Both the position numbers and the translations under genes were made by a program. A stretch of 9,208 bases of DNA from Candidatus Omnitrophota bacterium (GTDB lineage Bacteria > Omnitrophota > 4484-213): NCBI GenBank assembly GCA_030640885.1, contig DAOWIN010000161.1:1-9208 (forward strand), written 5' to 3'. Positions 1 to 5,258 of the stretch are shown here, one piece after another. Each line of letters begins with the position of its first letter. Positions within the stretch are counted from its first letter, which is position 1. The notes beneath the pieces are model-generated. The model was not told the origin of the DNA. It saw nothing but the letters and a program-made list of their open reading frames with translations, and ran no database searches.

Positions 1-2
1 AA

Positions 3-77
3 ATAGAGATCATCTTTGCCAACGAGGTTTTGAATAAAACTATTCTTTTGCCTTGTGCTAATCAGGGCACAAAATGA
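3..77 (+). CDS. C-terminal tail of an upstream gene (partial, unidentified)
   Basis: One plus-strand frame is open from the window edge to a TGA at 75-77. It encodes about 24 residues ending in NEVLNKTILLPCANQGTK. Its stop overlaps the ATG of the next gene in an ATGA arrangement (74-77), typical of translationally coupled genes, and this overlap is the main reason to think the frame is real. I do not recognise the family from this tail. The other two plus frames have stops at 4-6 and 35-37. An open frame this short could arise by chance. Confidence 0.45.
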   Translation: MEIIFANEVLNKTILLPCANQGTK

Positions 78-1510
78 AATTTAGAGAATCAGAGAAAATA
101 GAACTCAAGAAATCCACCGCTGAATTAAGGCAGGGATTGGAAGATCTTTGTGCCTTTGCTAACAGCGGTACAGGGACACTTTATTTTGGAATATCTGATA
201 AAGGTAAAATAATCGGACAAGAGATTACTGATAATACTTTGAAAAAGGTTTCCACGACCATATTATCTTTGATAGAACCGAGACTTTACCCAAATATCTA
301 TGTAGAAAAAATGGATGAAAAAGATATCTTAGTAGTTGAGGTGAAAAACAGTCCTGAGAAGCCCTATTTTTACAAAGGAAAGGCTTATAAGCGTTTAGGC
401 ACAACCAATGCCTATCTTTCCAGATACGAAATTGAAAAATATCTCTATGAGAGAGAAAACCCTGCCTATAGATTTGATAAAACCATAATAAAGGAATACA
501 AGAAAGGAGCTGCGTTAAAGACATTAAAATGGTTTCTTAAAAAAGCAAAAGAAGAGAGAAATCTGCCTATTAATCTTAGCGAGAGCAAGAATATTATCTT
601 AAATAAACTTGGATTGCTCACTCAAGATAAATTAAATTTTGCCGGACTTATGGCTTTTGGCAAAGAAATTCAAAGTTACTTTCCGGATACTATTATCAAA
701 TGCGCCCTATTTGAAGGGATAGACAAAACAAGGAGAATTCTTGATCATATTGAAATAAAAGACAATATTTTCAATCAAATAGATTATGCAGAAAATTTCA
801 TTCTGCGAAATATTCGCAAGTCTGCTTGGATAAATCCGCAAACAGGCCGCAGAGAAGAACAATATGAACTTCCGTATTTGGCTATTCGGGAAGCAATAGC
901 AAATGCGGTAGCTCACAGGGATTACAGAATTTCCAGCCATATTGATGTGGCAATTTTTGACGATAGAGTAGAGGTTTGGTCTCCTGGAGGGTTGTCTTTA
1001 GGGATGAAGATGAAAGACCTTTTAAAGAAGCATATATCGGTGTTAAGAAATCCTCTCATTGCTGAAGTTCTATTTTTAGCAAGATATATTGAACGCTGGG
1101 GTACGGGGATAGATAAAATGAATAGATTAATGCAGGAATATATACTTTCTATTCCAAAATATGAAGAGATATCAGGGAATTTTGTAATAATTTTTAGGAG
1201 AAAAGAGATTGGTGCAAAAGAAGATGCCCAAATTAAGACTCAAGTTGCCGAACAAGTTGCCGAACAAGTCACCGAACAAGTCACCGAACAAGTGCGGAAA
1301 CTTTTGAGCATTTGCAAGAAAGAGCCATTATCGAGTAAAGAATTAATGTTGAAACTTGGATTATTGCATCGCCCGACTTTTTTATACAATTATTTGAAAC
1401 CAGCGATAGAAGCAAAACTAATTATTATGACTATCCCTGATAAACCACAGAGCAGTAAGCAGAAGTATGTAATAAGCGAGAAGGGGAAACAAGCATTAGA
1501 AACAGGTTAA
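74..1510 (+). CDS. AlbA_2 / RecG-like putative transcriptional regulator
   Basis: This 478-residue protein has the domain order of the family often labelled 'ATP-dependent DNA helicase RecG-related' or 'putative transcriptional regulator'; it has no helicase motifs. Residues about 4-125 are an AlbA_2 (Schlafen-type) nucleic-acid-binding domain (ESEKIELKKS, LCAFANSGTGTLYFGI, YKRLGTTN). Residues about 266-352 are a GHKL-like ATPase segment (HATPase_c_4) with REAIANAVAHRDY at 272-284, VWSPGGL at 301-307 and ERWGTGIDKM at 340-349. Residues 391-406 are four VAEQ/VTEQ tetrapeptides, followed by a probable winged helix at about 407-478. Such proteins are thought to act as DNA-binding regulators, often near mobile or defence genes; the target here is unknown. 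The ATG at 74 overlaps the preceding frame by 4 bp, has AGGG six bases upstream, and starts directly before the AlbA_2 domain. Family assignment is confident; function is inferred. Confidence 0.85.
   Translation: MKFRESEKIELKKSTAELRQGLEDLCAFANSGTGTLYFGISDKGKIIGQEITDNTLKKVSTTILSLIEPRLYPNIYVEKMDEKDILVVEVKNSPEKPYFYKGKAYKRLGTTNAYLSRYEIEKYLYERENPAYRFDKTIIKEYKKGAALKTLKWFLKKAKEERNLPINLSESKNIILNKLGLLTQDKLNFAGLMAFGKEIQSYFPDTIIKCALFEGIDKTRRILDHIEIKDNIFNQIDYAENFILRNIRKSAWINPQTGRREEQYELPYLAIREAIANAVAHRDYRISSHIDVAIFDDRVEVWSPGGLSLGMKMKDLLKKHISVLRNPLIAEVLFLARYIERWGTGIDKMNRLMQEYILSIPKYEEISGNFVIIFRRKEIGAKEDAQIKTQVAEQVAEQVTEQVTEQVRKLLSICKKEPLSSKELMLKLGLLHRPTFLYNYLKPAIEAKLIIMTIPDKPQSSKQKYVISEKGKQALETG
1244..1291 (+). 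repeat. 12-bp in-frame tandem repeat in the AlbA_2 gene
   Basis: There are four consecutive 12-bp units: GTTGCCGAACAA twice, then GTCACCGAACAA twice. They encode VAEQ, VAEQ, VTEQ, VTEQ (residues 391-406) and form a linker between the ATPase segment and the C-terminal winged helix. Because the unit is a multiple of three, copy number can change without a frameshift. Similar VTEQ/VTPQ linkers recur in this protein family as I remember it. Confidence 0.9.
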
Positions 1511-1554
1511 TGAAAGCCCGTATTGGAATTGATTAGAAAAATAAGGTTTTATAT

Positions 1555-1692
1555 GGTAAGATGGAAAAGAGAAAGGAATTAGGAGATAGGAGAGAGGAGT
1601 AAGGGGAAGAAAGAAAAAAGAAAGAAGCAGAAAAACAGATAGGGGGGGGGGCAGAGAAGCAGGAGAAGAAGATAGTTAAGAAAAAGAAGAAA
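1555..1692 (+). other. Polypurine tract with a run of ten G
   Basis: About nine in ten bases on the plus strand here are A or G. The tract includes an uninterrupted G10 at 1642-1651 and many AGGAG/GGAG-like stretches. A short frame starting ATG at 1561 stops at 1600-1602, and the other two plus frames are also broken before 1680. I therefore see no protein upstream of the frame at 1672. A mirror-like polypurine/polypyrimidine tract can adopt triplex DNA, and G10 is prone to slippage and to sequencing error. It lies directly before the RiPP-like frame and could be its leader. Confidence 0.7.
1661..1665 (+). promoter_or_regulatory. Shine-Dalgarno-like AGGAG before an AUA codon
   Basis: AGGAG lies exactly six bases before ATA at 1672, which is ideal spacing for a start codon. 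The codons that follow encode VKKKKKW, which looks like a normal basic beginning of a small peptide. This suggests the ATA replaces, or is a mutated or misread, ATG. The tract is so rich in A and G that AGGAG could also occur by chance. Confidence 0.35.
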
Positions 1693-1872
1693 TGGGTGAA
1701 GCCGACAATCACCAGAGTGAAGTTGAACCCCGAGATGGCGGTGATGGGTGTGTGTAGTACGAGTGCAGGGAATATGGAGGATAATGCTCCGGCAGGCTGG
1801 TGCAACCATGGTATGGAATGCCGTCAGTTTGAAAATCCGGACGGTGGCAATGATTCCGCCGCTTCTTCCTAA
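1672..1872 (+). CDS. Putative RiPP-precursor-like small peptide (no ATG start)
   Basis: An open frame ends at TAA 1870-1872. Read from the AUA at 1672 it gives 66 residues. There is a lysine-rich start, then WVKPTITRVKLNPEMAVMG (residues 8-26), then a Gly/Ser/Asn-rich tail with three cysteines (28, 44, 50). To my recollection the first part resembles leaders of short putative RiPP precursors with a 'K-W-x-K-P ... L-x-P-E-x-A-V-L' pattern, in which the C-terminal core is modified, often by radical SAM enzymes. No maturase or exporter lies in the window. The frame is visibly richer in G+C than its neighbours. No ATG is available upstream in frame; GTG at 1696 is the only in-frame canonical alternative before the motif and would cut off the basic start. 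It may be a pseudogene, an AUA-initiated gene, or a gene hit by a sequence error. Minus-strand frames here look like shadows. Confidence 0.45.
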   Translation: MVKKKKKWVKPTITRVKLNPEMAVMGVCSTSAGNMEDNAPAGWCNHGMECRQFENPDGGNDSAASS

Positions 1873-1913
1873 CCCAAGCCCAATAAAGAAAGTTACCAGC
1901 GAAGAAAGAAAGA

Positions 1914-1940
1914 AGTGAGTGAGGTTGAACCTCGCTCACT
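1914..1940. repeat. 27-bp palindrome upstream of gspK
   Basis: Two 13-bp arms (AGTGAGTGAGGTT and AACCTCGCTCACT) flank a single G and match except at one position, which becomes a G-U pair in RNA. The hairpin has almost no loop and no T-run follows, so it is not a standard terminator. It lies about 30 bp before the gspK start. A related string, GAGTGAGCGGAGCGAACGAAG, occurs before exbB (5235-5255), so it may belong to a dispersed GAGTGAGCG-type repeat. Confidence 0.65.
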
Positions 1941-1971
1941 AGGATTCGCATATTGGCATCGTGTTAAATCC

Positions 1972-2817
1972 ATGTTATATAATCGTCAAGCGTCCGTTCT
2001 TATTATTAGCATTTGGGTTTTAGCCATTTTAGCCATTTTAGGGACTGGATTGGCAAGAGCGGTTTCCAGTGAGATAAGTTGGATAGGTTATTTGGAGAAA
2101 AGAATGCTGTCTCTAAATTTAGCCAAGTCAGCAGTTAGGCAGGCAATTTTGGAAAGGGAAAAGGATTTGACCCCGGAATACGATTCAATTTATGAATTGC
2201 AAAGCGAACGCAAAAGGGAATTGGGCAGGGGAAAATTTATCTACAGTATTACAGATGAAGAGAGTAAAATTAATATAAATACAGCTACTCCGGAAATACT
2301 CATTGCTTTGCTTAATATAACGCCCGAGATTGCCGAGGACATTTATAAATCCGAGTTCAAGCCGTTTTCTTTGATAGAGGAAATATTATTGGTAGAAGGG
2401 ACAAATCCTGAAGAATTTTCTTTATTCAAGGATTTTGCCACTGTTTATACAGAGGGAAAGGTAAATATCAATACTGCTTCCGCAGAGGCTTTAGAAGCCT
2501 TGGGTTTGGATGAGGAGTTGGCAGAAATAATTGAGCGTTTTCGTAAAGGAAATGATGCTGAGATAGCCACTGAGGATGACCGTATATTTGAAAGCGTAGG
2601 TTTTATTTTAAGTGAGCTTCAGGAATTCACTATTCTTTCTGTGGAGCATTCACAGCAGATTATTAGTTTGTTAAGCAAAAATTTACTCACTGTCAAATCG
2701 CAAAATCTATGCCTGAATATTCAAACAGAGATAGACAATAAAGCGAATAAAACATTCAGCATAGTTTTAAAACAGGAAGAAGAAGAAATGAAGGTGGCGA
2801 GATGGGAGGAAAGATAA
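1972..2817 (+). CDS. gspK: Type II secretion minor pseudopilin GspK-like
   Basis: GspK sits at the tip of the type II secretion pseudopilus in the inner membrane and periplasm, with GspI and GspJ. Starting at ATG 1972 gives 281 residues: a basic start (MLYNRQA), one hydrophobic helix at about 9-28 (SVLIISIWVLAILAILGTGL) typical of GspK, then two helix-hairpin-helix-like T2SSK segments, INTATPEILIALL (102-114) and VNINTASAEALEALG (164-178). Length suits the shorter members of the family. The prepilin-peptidase site would be RQA/SVL, with Ala rather than the usual Gly at -1. A GTG at 1915 would add 19 residues, but those are translated palindrome, so I prefer 1972; no clear Shine-Dalgarno supports it. 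No other gsp gene is present in the window, which is odd for a component normally encoded with gspG-J and gspL. Confidence 0.82.
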   Translation: MLYNRQASVLIISIWVLAILAILGTGLARAVSSEISWIGYLEKRMLSLNLAKSAVRQAILEREKDLTPEYDSIYELQSERKRELGRGKFIYSITDEESKININTATPEILIALLNITPEIAEDIYKSEFKPFSLIEEILLVEGTNPEEFSLFKDFATVYTEGKVNINTASAEALEALGLDEELAEIIERFRKGNDAEIATEDDRIFESVGFILSELQEFTILSVEHSQQIISLLSKNLLTVKSQNLCLNIQTEIDNKANKTFSIVLKQEEEEMKVARWEER

Positions 2818-2821
2818 GAAA

Positions 2822-2893
2822 GCCACCCAGCACCCAGTCGCCCAGACACCCAGCAGGGAAACCGGGAAACTGGGAAACTGGGGGTCTGGTGAC
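2822..2893. repeat. Palindromic dispersed repeat, copy A
   Basis: This 72-bp element starts GCCACC, ends GGTGAC, and is built of CACCCAG, CCCAG and GGGAAACTGG units. Its reverse complement resembles copy C (6302-6366) closely and copy B (5153-5232) more loosely. It fills the gspK-folK gap and its last six bases contain the likely GTG start of folK. Self-complementary ends and near-identical units make it REP- or MITE-like. Confidence 0.8.
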
Positions 2894-3344
2894 TTGTTTT
2901 TTGGGTCTTGGTTCAAATTTAGGAGATAGAAGAGAAAACATCAGATTAGTTTTACAGCATCTCAAAAAGAATAAGCAAATAAAAATACAAAAGCTTTCTT
3001 CCATAATAGAAACTGAACCGATTTTACCCAAAGGGGCAAAGCCGCAGGGAAAGTTTCTGAATGCAGTGGTTAAGATAAAAACAGGTTTATTACCGCAAGA
3101 TTTATTAACTGCTCTAAAAGAAATTGAGAAAAAAATGGGACGGAAAGCGGCACCCCGTTTTAGTCCGCGGGTAATTGATTTAGATATTTTGCTTTACGGC
3201 GATAAGCAGATTGAAGAAGAAAATCTAAAAATTCCCCACCCGCAAATTCAAGAAAGAAAGTTCGTGAAGAAACTGCTTGGGGAAATAAGTTACAAGCTAC
3301 AAGCTACAAGCTACAAGTTGCAAGTTGCAAGTAGGAAAGCCTGA
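2889..3344 (+). CDS. folK: HPPK, 6-hydroxymethyl-dihydropterin pyrophosphokinase
   Basis: This cytoplasmic enzyme transfers pyrophosphate from ATP to 6-hydroxymethyl-7,8-dihydropterin in folate synthesis. From GTG 2889 the protein has 151 residues. FLGLGSNLGDR (4-14) is the family's opening motif; EPILPKG and QGKFLNAVV lie at about 43-61; RFSPRVIDLDILLYGD (90-105) carries the catalytic DLD (D97, D99) and its arginines; IPHP is at 115-118. The family fold normally continues about 20-35 residues past the sequence matching VKKLLGEI. Here the tail is instead read from a 7-bp repeat (YKLQATSYKLQVASRKA). An upstream ATG at 2802, overlapping gspK by 16 bp, would add 29 residues encoded by repeat copy A. 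GTG is preferred because family proteins begin just before the GSN motif. Both ends are therefore shaped by repeats. Confidence 0.88.
   Translation: MTCFLGLGSNLGDRRENIRLVLQHLKKNKQIKIQKLSSIIETEPILPKGAKPQGKFLNAVVKIKTGLLPQDLLTALKEIEKKMGRKAAPRFSPRVIDLDILLYGDKQIEEENLKIPHPQIQERKFVKKLLGEISYKLQATSYKLQVASRKA
3287..3335 (+). repeat. 7-bp tandem array, AAGCTAC type
   Basis: Seven consecutive 7-bp units: AAGTTAC, AAGCTAC three times, AAGTTGC twice, AAGTAGG. The array encodes the last part of FolK in one frame and runs directly into the next heptamer array. Unit differences are transitions apart from the last, degenerate unit. Confidence 0.93.
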
Positions 3345-3387
3345 AGCCTGAAGCCTGAAGCCTGAAGCCTGAAGCCTGAAGCCTAAG
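3339..3387 (+). repeat. 7-bp tandem array, GCCTGAA type
   Basis: Six perfect GCCTGAA units (3339-3380) are followed by a degenerate GCCTAAG. The first unit supplies the folK stop (TGA 3342-3344). Because 7 is not a multiple of 3, successive units place TGA in all three frames. The array ends three bases before the panC ATG and takes up the space where its ribosome-binding site would lie. Confidence 0.95.
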
Positions 3388-3390
3388 ACT

Positions 3391-4266
3391 ATGAAGGTTA
3401 TCCACAGCATTAGCCAGATGTCCATTTGTTCCCGTAAAATAAAGGCGAATGGACAAAGCATTGGCTTTGTTCCTACGATGGGAGCGCTGCATCAAGGGCA
3501 TTTGAGTTTAATTAAAAAAGCAAAGAGAGATTGCGATGTTGTAGTTATCAGCATTTTTGTCAATCCCACTCAGTTTGGGCCGCAAGAGGATTTTAAAAAA
3601 TACCCGCGCAGTTTTGCTAACGATAAAAAACTTGCTCAAAAGGCAGGGATAGATTTTCTGTTTGCTCCCGCGGCAGAAGAAATTTACCCCTCTAATTATT
3701 GTACTTATATTAAAGTAAAAAACTTAGATGAACGGCTCTGCGGTGCTTTCAGACCAGGGCATTTTCAGGGCGTAGCCACGATTGTCCATAAATTGCTGAA
3801 CATTGTTCAACCGAATATTGCCTATTTTGGGCAAAAGGATTTTCAGCAGGCAGTGATTATAAAAACGATGGTTAGGAATTTGAATATTCCCGTTAAAATT
3901 AGGGTTTTGCCTACAGTGCGCGAGAAAGATGGTTTGGCAATGAGCTCGCGCAATAGATACTTGAATGAACGGGAAAAGAAGGATGCTTCAATCTTATTCC
4001 AAACTTTGCAATTAGCAAAAGAGATGGTGGAAAAAGGCGAAAAAAATTCTGCAAAGGTTATTTCTGGAATGAAAAAAATTCTCGGCAGGGTTCCTGATGC
4101 AAAAATAGATTATGTTTCTATCGTGAATCCCGAGAATTTAGAAGATGTGCGTTTAATAGATAAAAAGATTTTAGTGGCTTTAGCAGTATGGATTGGAAAG
4201 GTGCGTTTAATTGATAATATGTTGATAGACGAGAAACCAGAAACCCGAATGACGAATGGCGAATGA
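3391..4266 (+). CDS. panC: Pantothenate synthetase
   Basis: PanC condenses pantoate with beta-alanine using ATP (via pantoyl-adenylate) to make pantothenate, the precursor of coenzyme A; it is cytoplasmic. The 291-residue product has every family signature: PTMGALHQGH (28-37, HIGH-like), FVNPTQFGP (56-64), YPR (71-73), RPGHFQGVATIV (121-132), FGQKDFQQ (146-153) and the KMSKS-like LAMSSRNRYL (182-191). The usual ending is RLIDN (272-276); the last dozen residues after MLI (DEKPETRMTNGE) come largely from a heptamer repeat and are probably not conserved. The ATG at 3391 fits the family start, but nothing resembling a Shine-Dalgarno precedes it, only the GCCTGAA array. It follows folK closely and probably belongs to the same transcript. 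Confidence 0.96.
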   Translation: MKVIHSISQMSICSRKIKANGQSIGFVPTMGALHQGHLSLIKKAKRDCDVVVISIFVNPTQFGPQEDFKKYPRSFANDKKLAQKAGIDFLFAPAAEEIYPSNYCTYIKVKNLDERLCGAFRPGHFQGVATIVHKLLNIVQPNIAYFGQKDFQQAVIIKTMVRNLNIPVKIRVLPTVREKDGLAMSSRNRYLNEREKKDASILFQTLQLAKEMVEKGEKNSAKVISGMKKILGRVPDAKIDYVSIVNPENLEDVRLIDKKILVALAVWIGKVRLIDNMLIDEKPETRMTNGE

Positions 4267-4273
4267 CGAAACC
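4246..4273 (+). repeat. 7-bp tandem array, CGAATGA type, at the panC end
   Basis: Four 7-bp units: CGAATGA, CGAATGG, CGAATGA, CGAAACC. The third unit provides the panC stop (TGA 4264-4266). It is the third array in this window with a 7-bp period but a different unit sequence. Confidence 0.85.
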
Positions 4274-4298
4274 CAAGGGCAGAAAACAGAGTTTATTT

Positions 4299-4338
4299 AT
4301 CAGTGTCATCAGTGTTAAATTATCAGTGTAATCAGTGC
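4299..4338 (+). repeat. ATCAGTG short repeat cluster before nadX
   Basis: ATCAGTG occurs at 4299, 4308, 4322 and 4331 (spacings 9, 14 and 9), mostly as ATCAGTGT. The cluster ends three bases before the nadX ATG and leaves no room for a conventional Shine-Dalgarno. Confidence 0.85.
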
Positions 4339-4340
4339 TT

Positions 4341-5144
4341 ATGAAAAAGATTGGTATTATTGGCTGCGGGGCGATTGGTTCGCAATTGGCAAGGGTTATC
4401 CAGCAGGAATTTAAGGGAAAGGCGCAACTGTTCGCTCTTTGCGATTTGGATAAGGAAAAAGCAAAACGGCTATCTGATAAACTTTCGCCTCCTGTTTCTG
4501 TCTGTTCGATACCTGAACTTATCCAAAAAAGCGATTTGATAATTGAAGCTGCATCAGCCCAGATAGCTGCGGAGGTAACCGAAAGTTGTCTTGAGGAAGA
4601 GAAAGATGTGATGATAATGAGCAGTGGCGGGTTGATAGGTAGAGAAGAGATTTTAGAATTGGCAGAGCAAAGAAAGAGCCATTTATATATTCCTTCCGGA
4701 GCATTAGCTGGTTTGGATGCGGCAAAGGCGGCTGGTTTAGGTAAAATATTTTCAGCAGTTTTGATTACCCGTAAACCCCCTCAGGGTTTGCAAGGAGCCC
4801 CTTATATTTTAAAAAACAGAATTGATTTATCTAATATAAAAGAGGAGACAATTATCTTTGAAGGAGATGTTGAAAAAGCAAAGGATGCCTTTCCCCGGAA
4901 TATAAATGTAGCCGCCAGTTTTAAATTAGCTCTTAATTGCCAAAAAATAAGCGTCAAAATTATCACCTCTCCCCAATTTAAGACTAATAGCCACCAAATT
5001 ATTTTAAAAGGAGAATTTGGGGAGCTTACTGCTCGCAGCGAAAATATTCCCTCTCCGGATAATCCTAAAACAAGTTATTTAGCGATTCTTTCAGCGGCTG
5101 CTACTTTAAAGAACATTTTAGGATATGTGCGGGTGGGGACATAA
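4341..5144 (+). CDS. nadX: L-aspartate dehydrogenase, NadX type
   Basis: NadX oxidises L-aspartate to iminoaspartate with NAD(P), feeding quinolinate synthase (NadA) for NAD synthesis in place of NadB. The 267-residue product has an N-terminal Rossmann motif IGIIGCGAIG (4-13), SSGGLIG (94-100), PSGALAGLDAAKAA (118-131), TRKPP (143-147), EGDVEKAKDAFPRNINVAAS (174-193), a probable catalytic His at 218 (NSHQI) and NPKTSYLAILSAAATLKNIL (241-260). All are hallmarks of the aspartate dehydrogenase family (PF03447 plus PF01958). ATG 4341 is chosen because the Rossmann strand starts at once; GTG 4335 would add two residues. Upstream sequence is an ATCAGTG repeat without a Shine-Dalgarno. Position after panC places two aspartate- or beta-alanine-linked cofactor genes together. 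No nadA or nadC is in the window. Confidence 0.9.
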   Translation: MKKIGIIGCGAIGSQLARVIQQEFKGKAQLFALCDLDKEKAKRLSDKLSPPVSVCSIPELIQKSDLIIEAASAQIAAEVTESCLEEEKDVMIMSSGGLIGREEILELAEQRKSHLYIPSGALAGLDAAKAAGLGKIFSAVLITRKPPQGLQGAPYILKNRIDLSNIKEETIIFEGDVEKAKDAFPRNINVAASFKLALNCQKISVKIITSPQFKTNSHQIILKGEFGELTARSENIPSPDNPKTSYLAILSAAATLKNILGYVRVGT

Positions 5145-5152
5145 TACAATAA

Positions 5153-5232
5153 GTCACCAGCCACCAGTTTCCCTGTTTCCCAGTTTCCCTGTTTCCCTGT
5201 TTCCCTGCTGGGTAACTGGGTGTCTGGGTGAC
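5153..5232. repeat. Palindromic dispersed repeat, copy B
   Basis: An 80-bp element bounded by GTCACC and GGTGAC, eight bases after the nadX stop. It contains five near-tandem (C/A)(A/T)GTTTCCC units followed by CTGCTGGG and CTGGGTG, so its ends can pair. Compared with copies A and C it has an expanded GTTTCCC block. It is followed by GAGTGAGCGGAGCGAACGAAG, a second repeat-like string, just before exbB. Confidence 0.8.
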
Positions 5233-5258
5233 CTGAGTGAGCGGAGCGAACGAAGTAT

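Noticed and set aside
16..46. Possible promoter TTGCCA ... TATTCT before the AlbA_2 gene
   Set aside because: The spacer is 19 bp and the match is weak; the 4-bp overlap with an upstream frame makes co-transcription more likely.
53..72. Small inverted repeat TTGTGC ... GCACAA just before the AlbA_2 start
   Set aside because: Six-base arms are within chance expectation, and the sequence also reads as the open tail of the upstream frame.
1533..1951. Three overlapping minus-strand open frames of 76-90 codons
   Set aside because: They are complements of the polypurine tract and of the plus-strand peptide frame, giving low-complexity Phe/Leu/Ser/Pro-rich products with no recognisable domain.
1915..1971. 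gspK starting at GTG 1915
   Set aside because: The added 19 residues come from the palindrome and following spacer; pseudopilins start a few residues before the hydrophobic helix, as ATG 1972 gives.
2802..2888. folK starting at ATG 2802 with a 29-residue N-terminal extension
   Set aside because: The extension is translated repeat copy A (Pro/Gly/Lys-rich) and family members begin just before the GSN motif; GTG 2889 fits better.
3287..3387. CRISPR array
   Set aside because: Units are 7 bp and directly tandem with no spacers; this is a microsatellite-like array.
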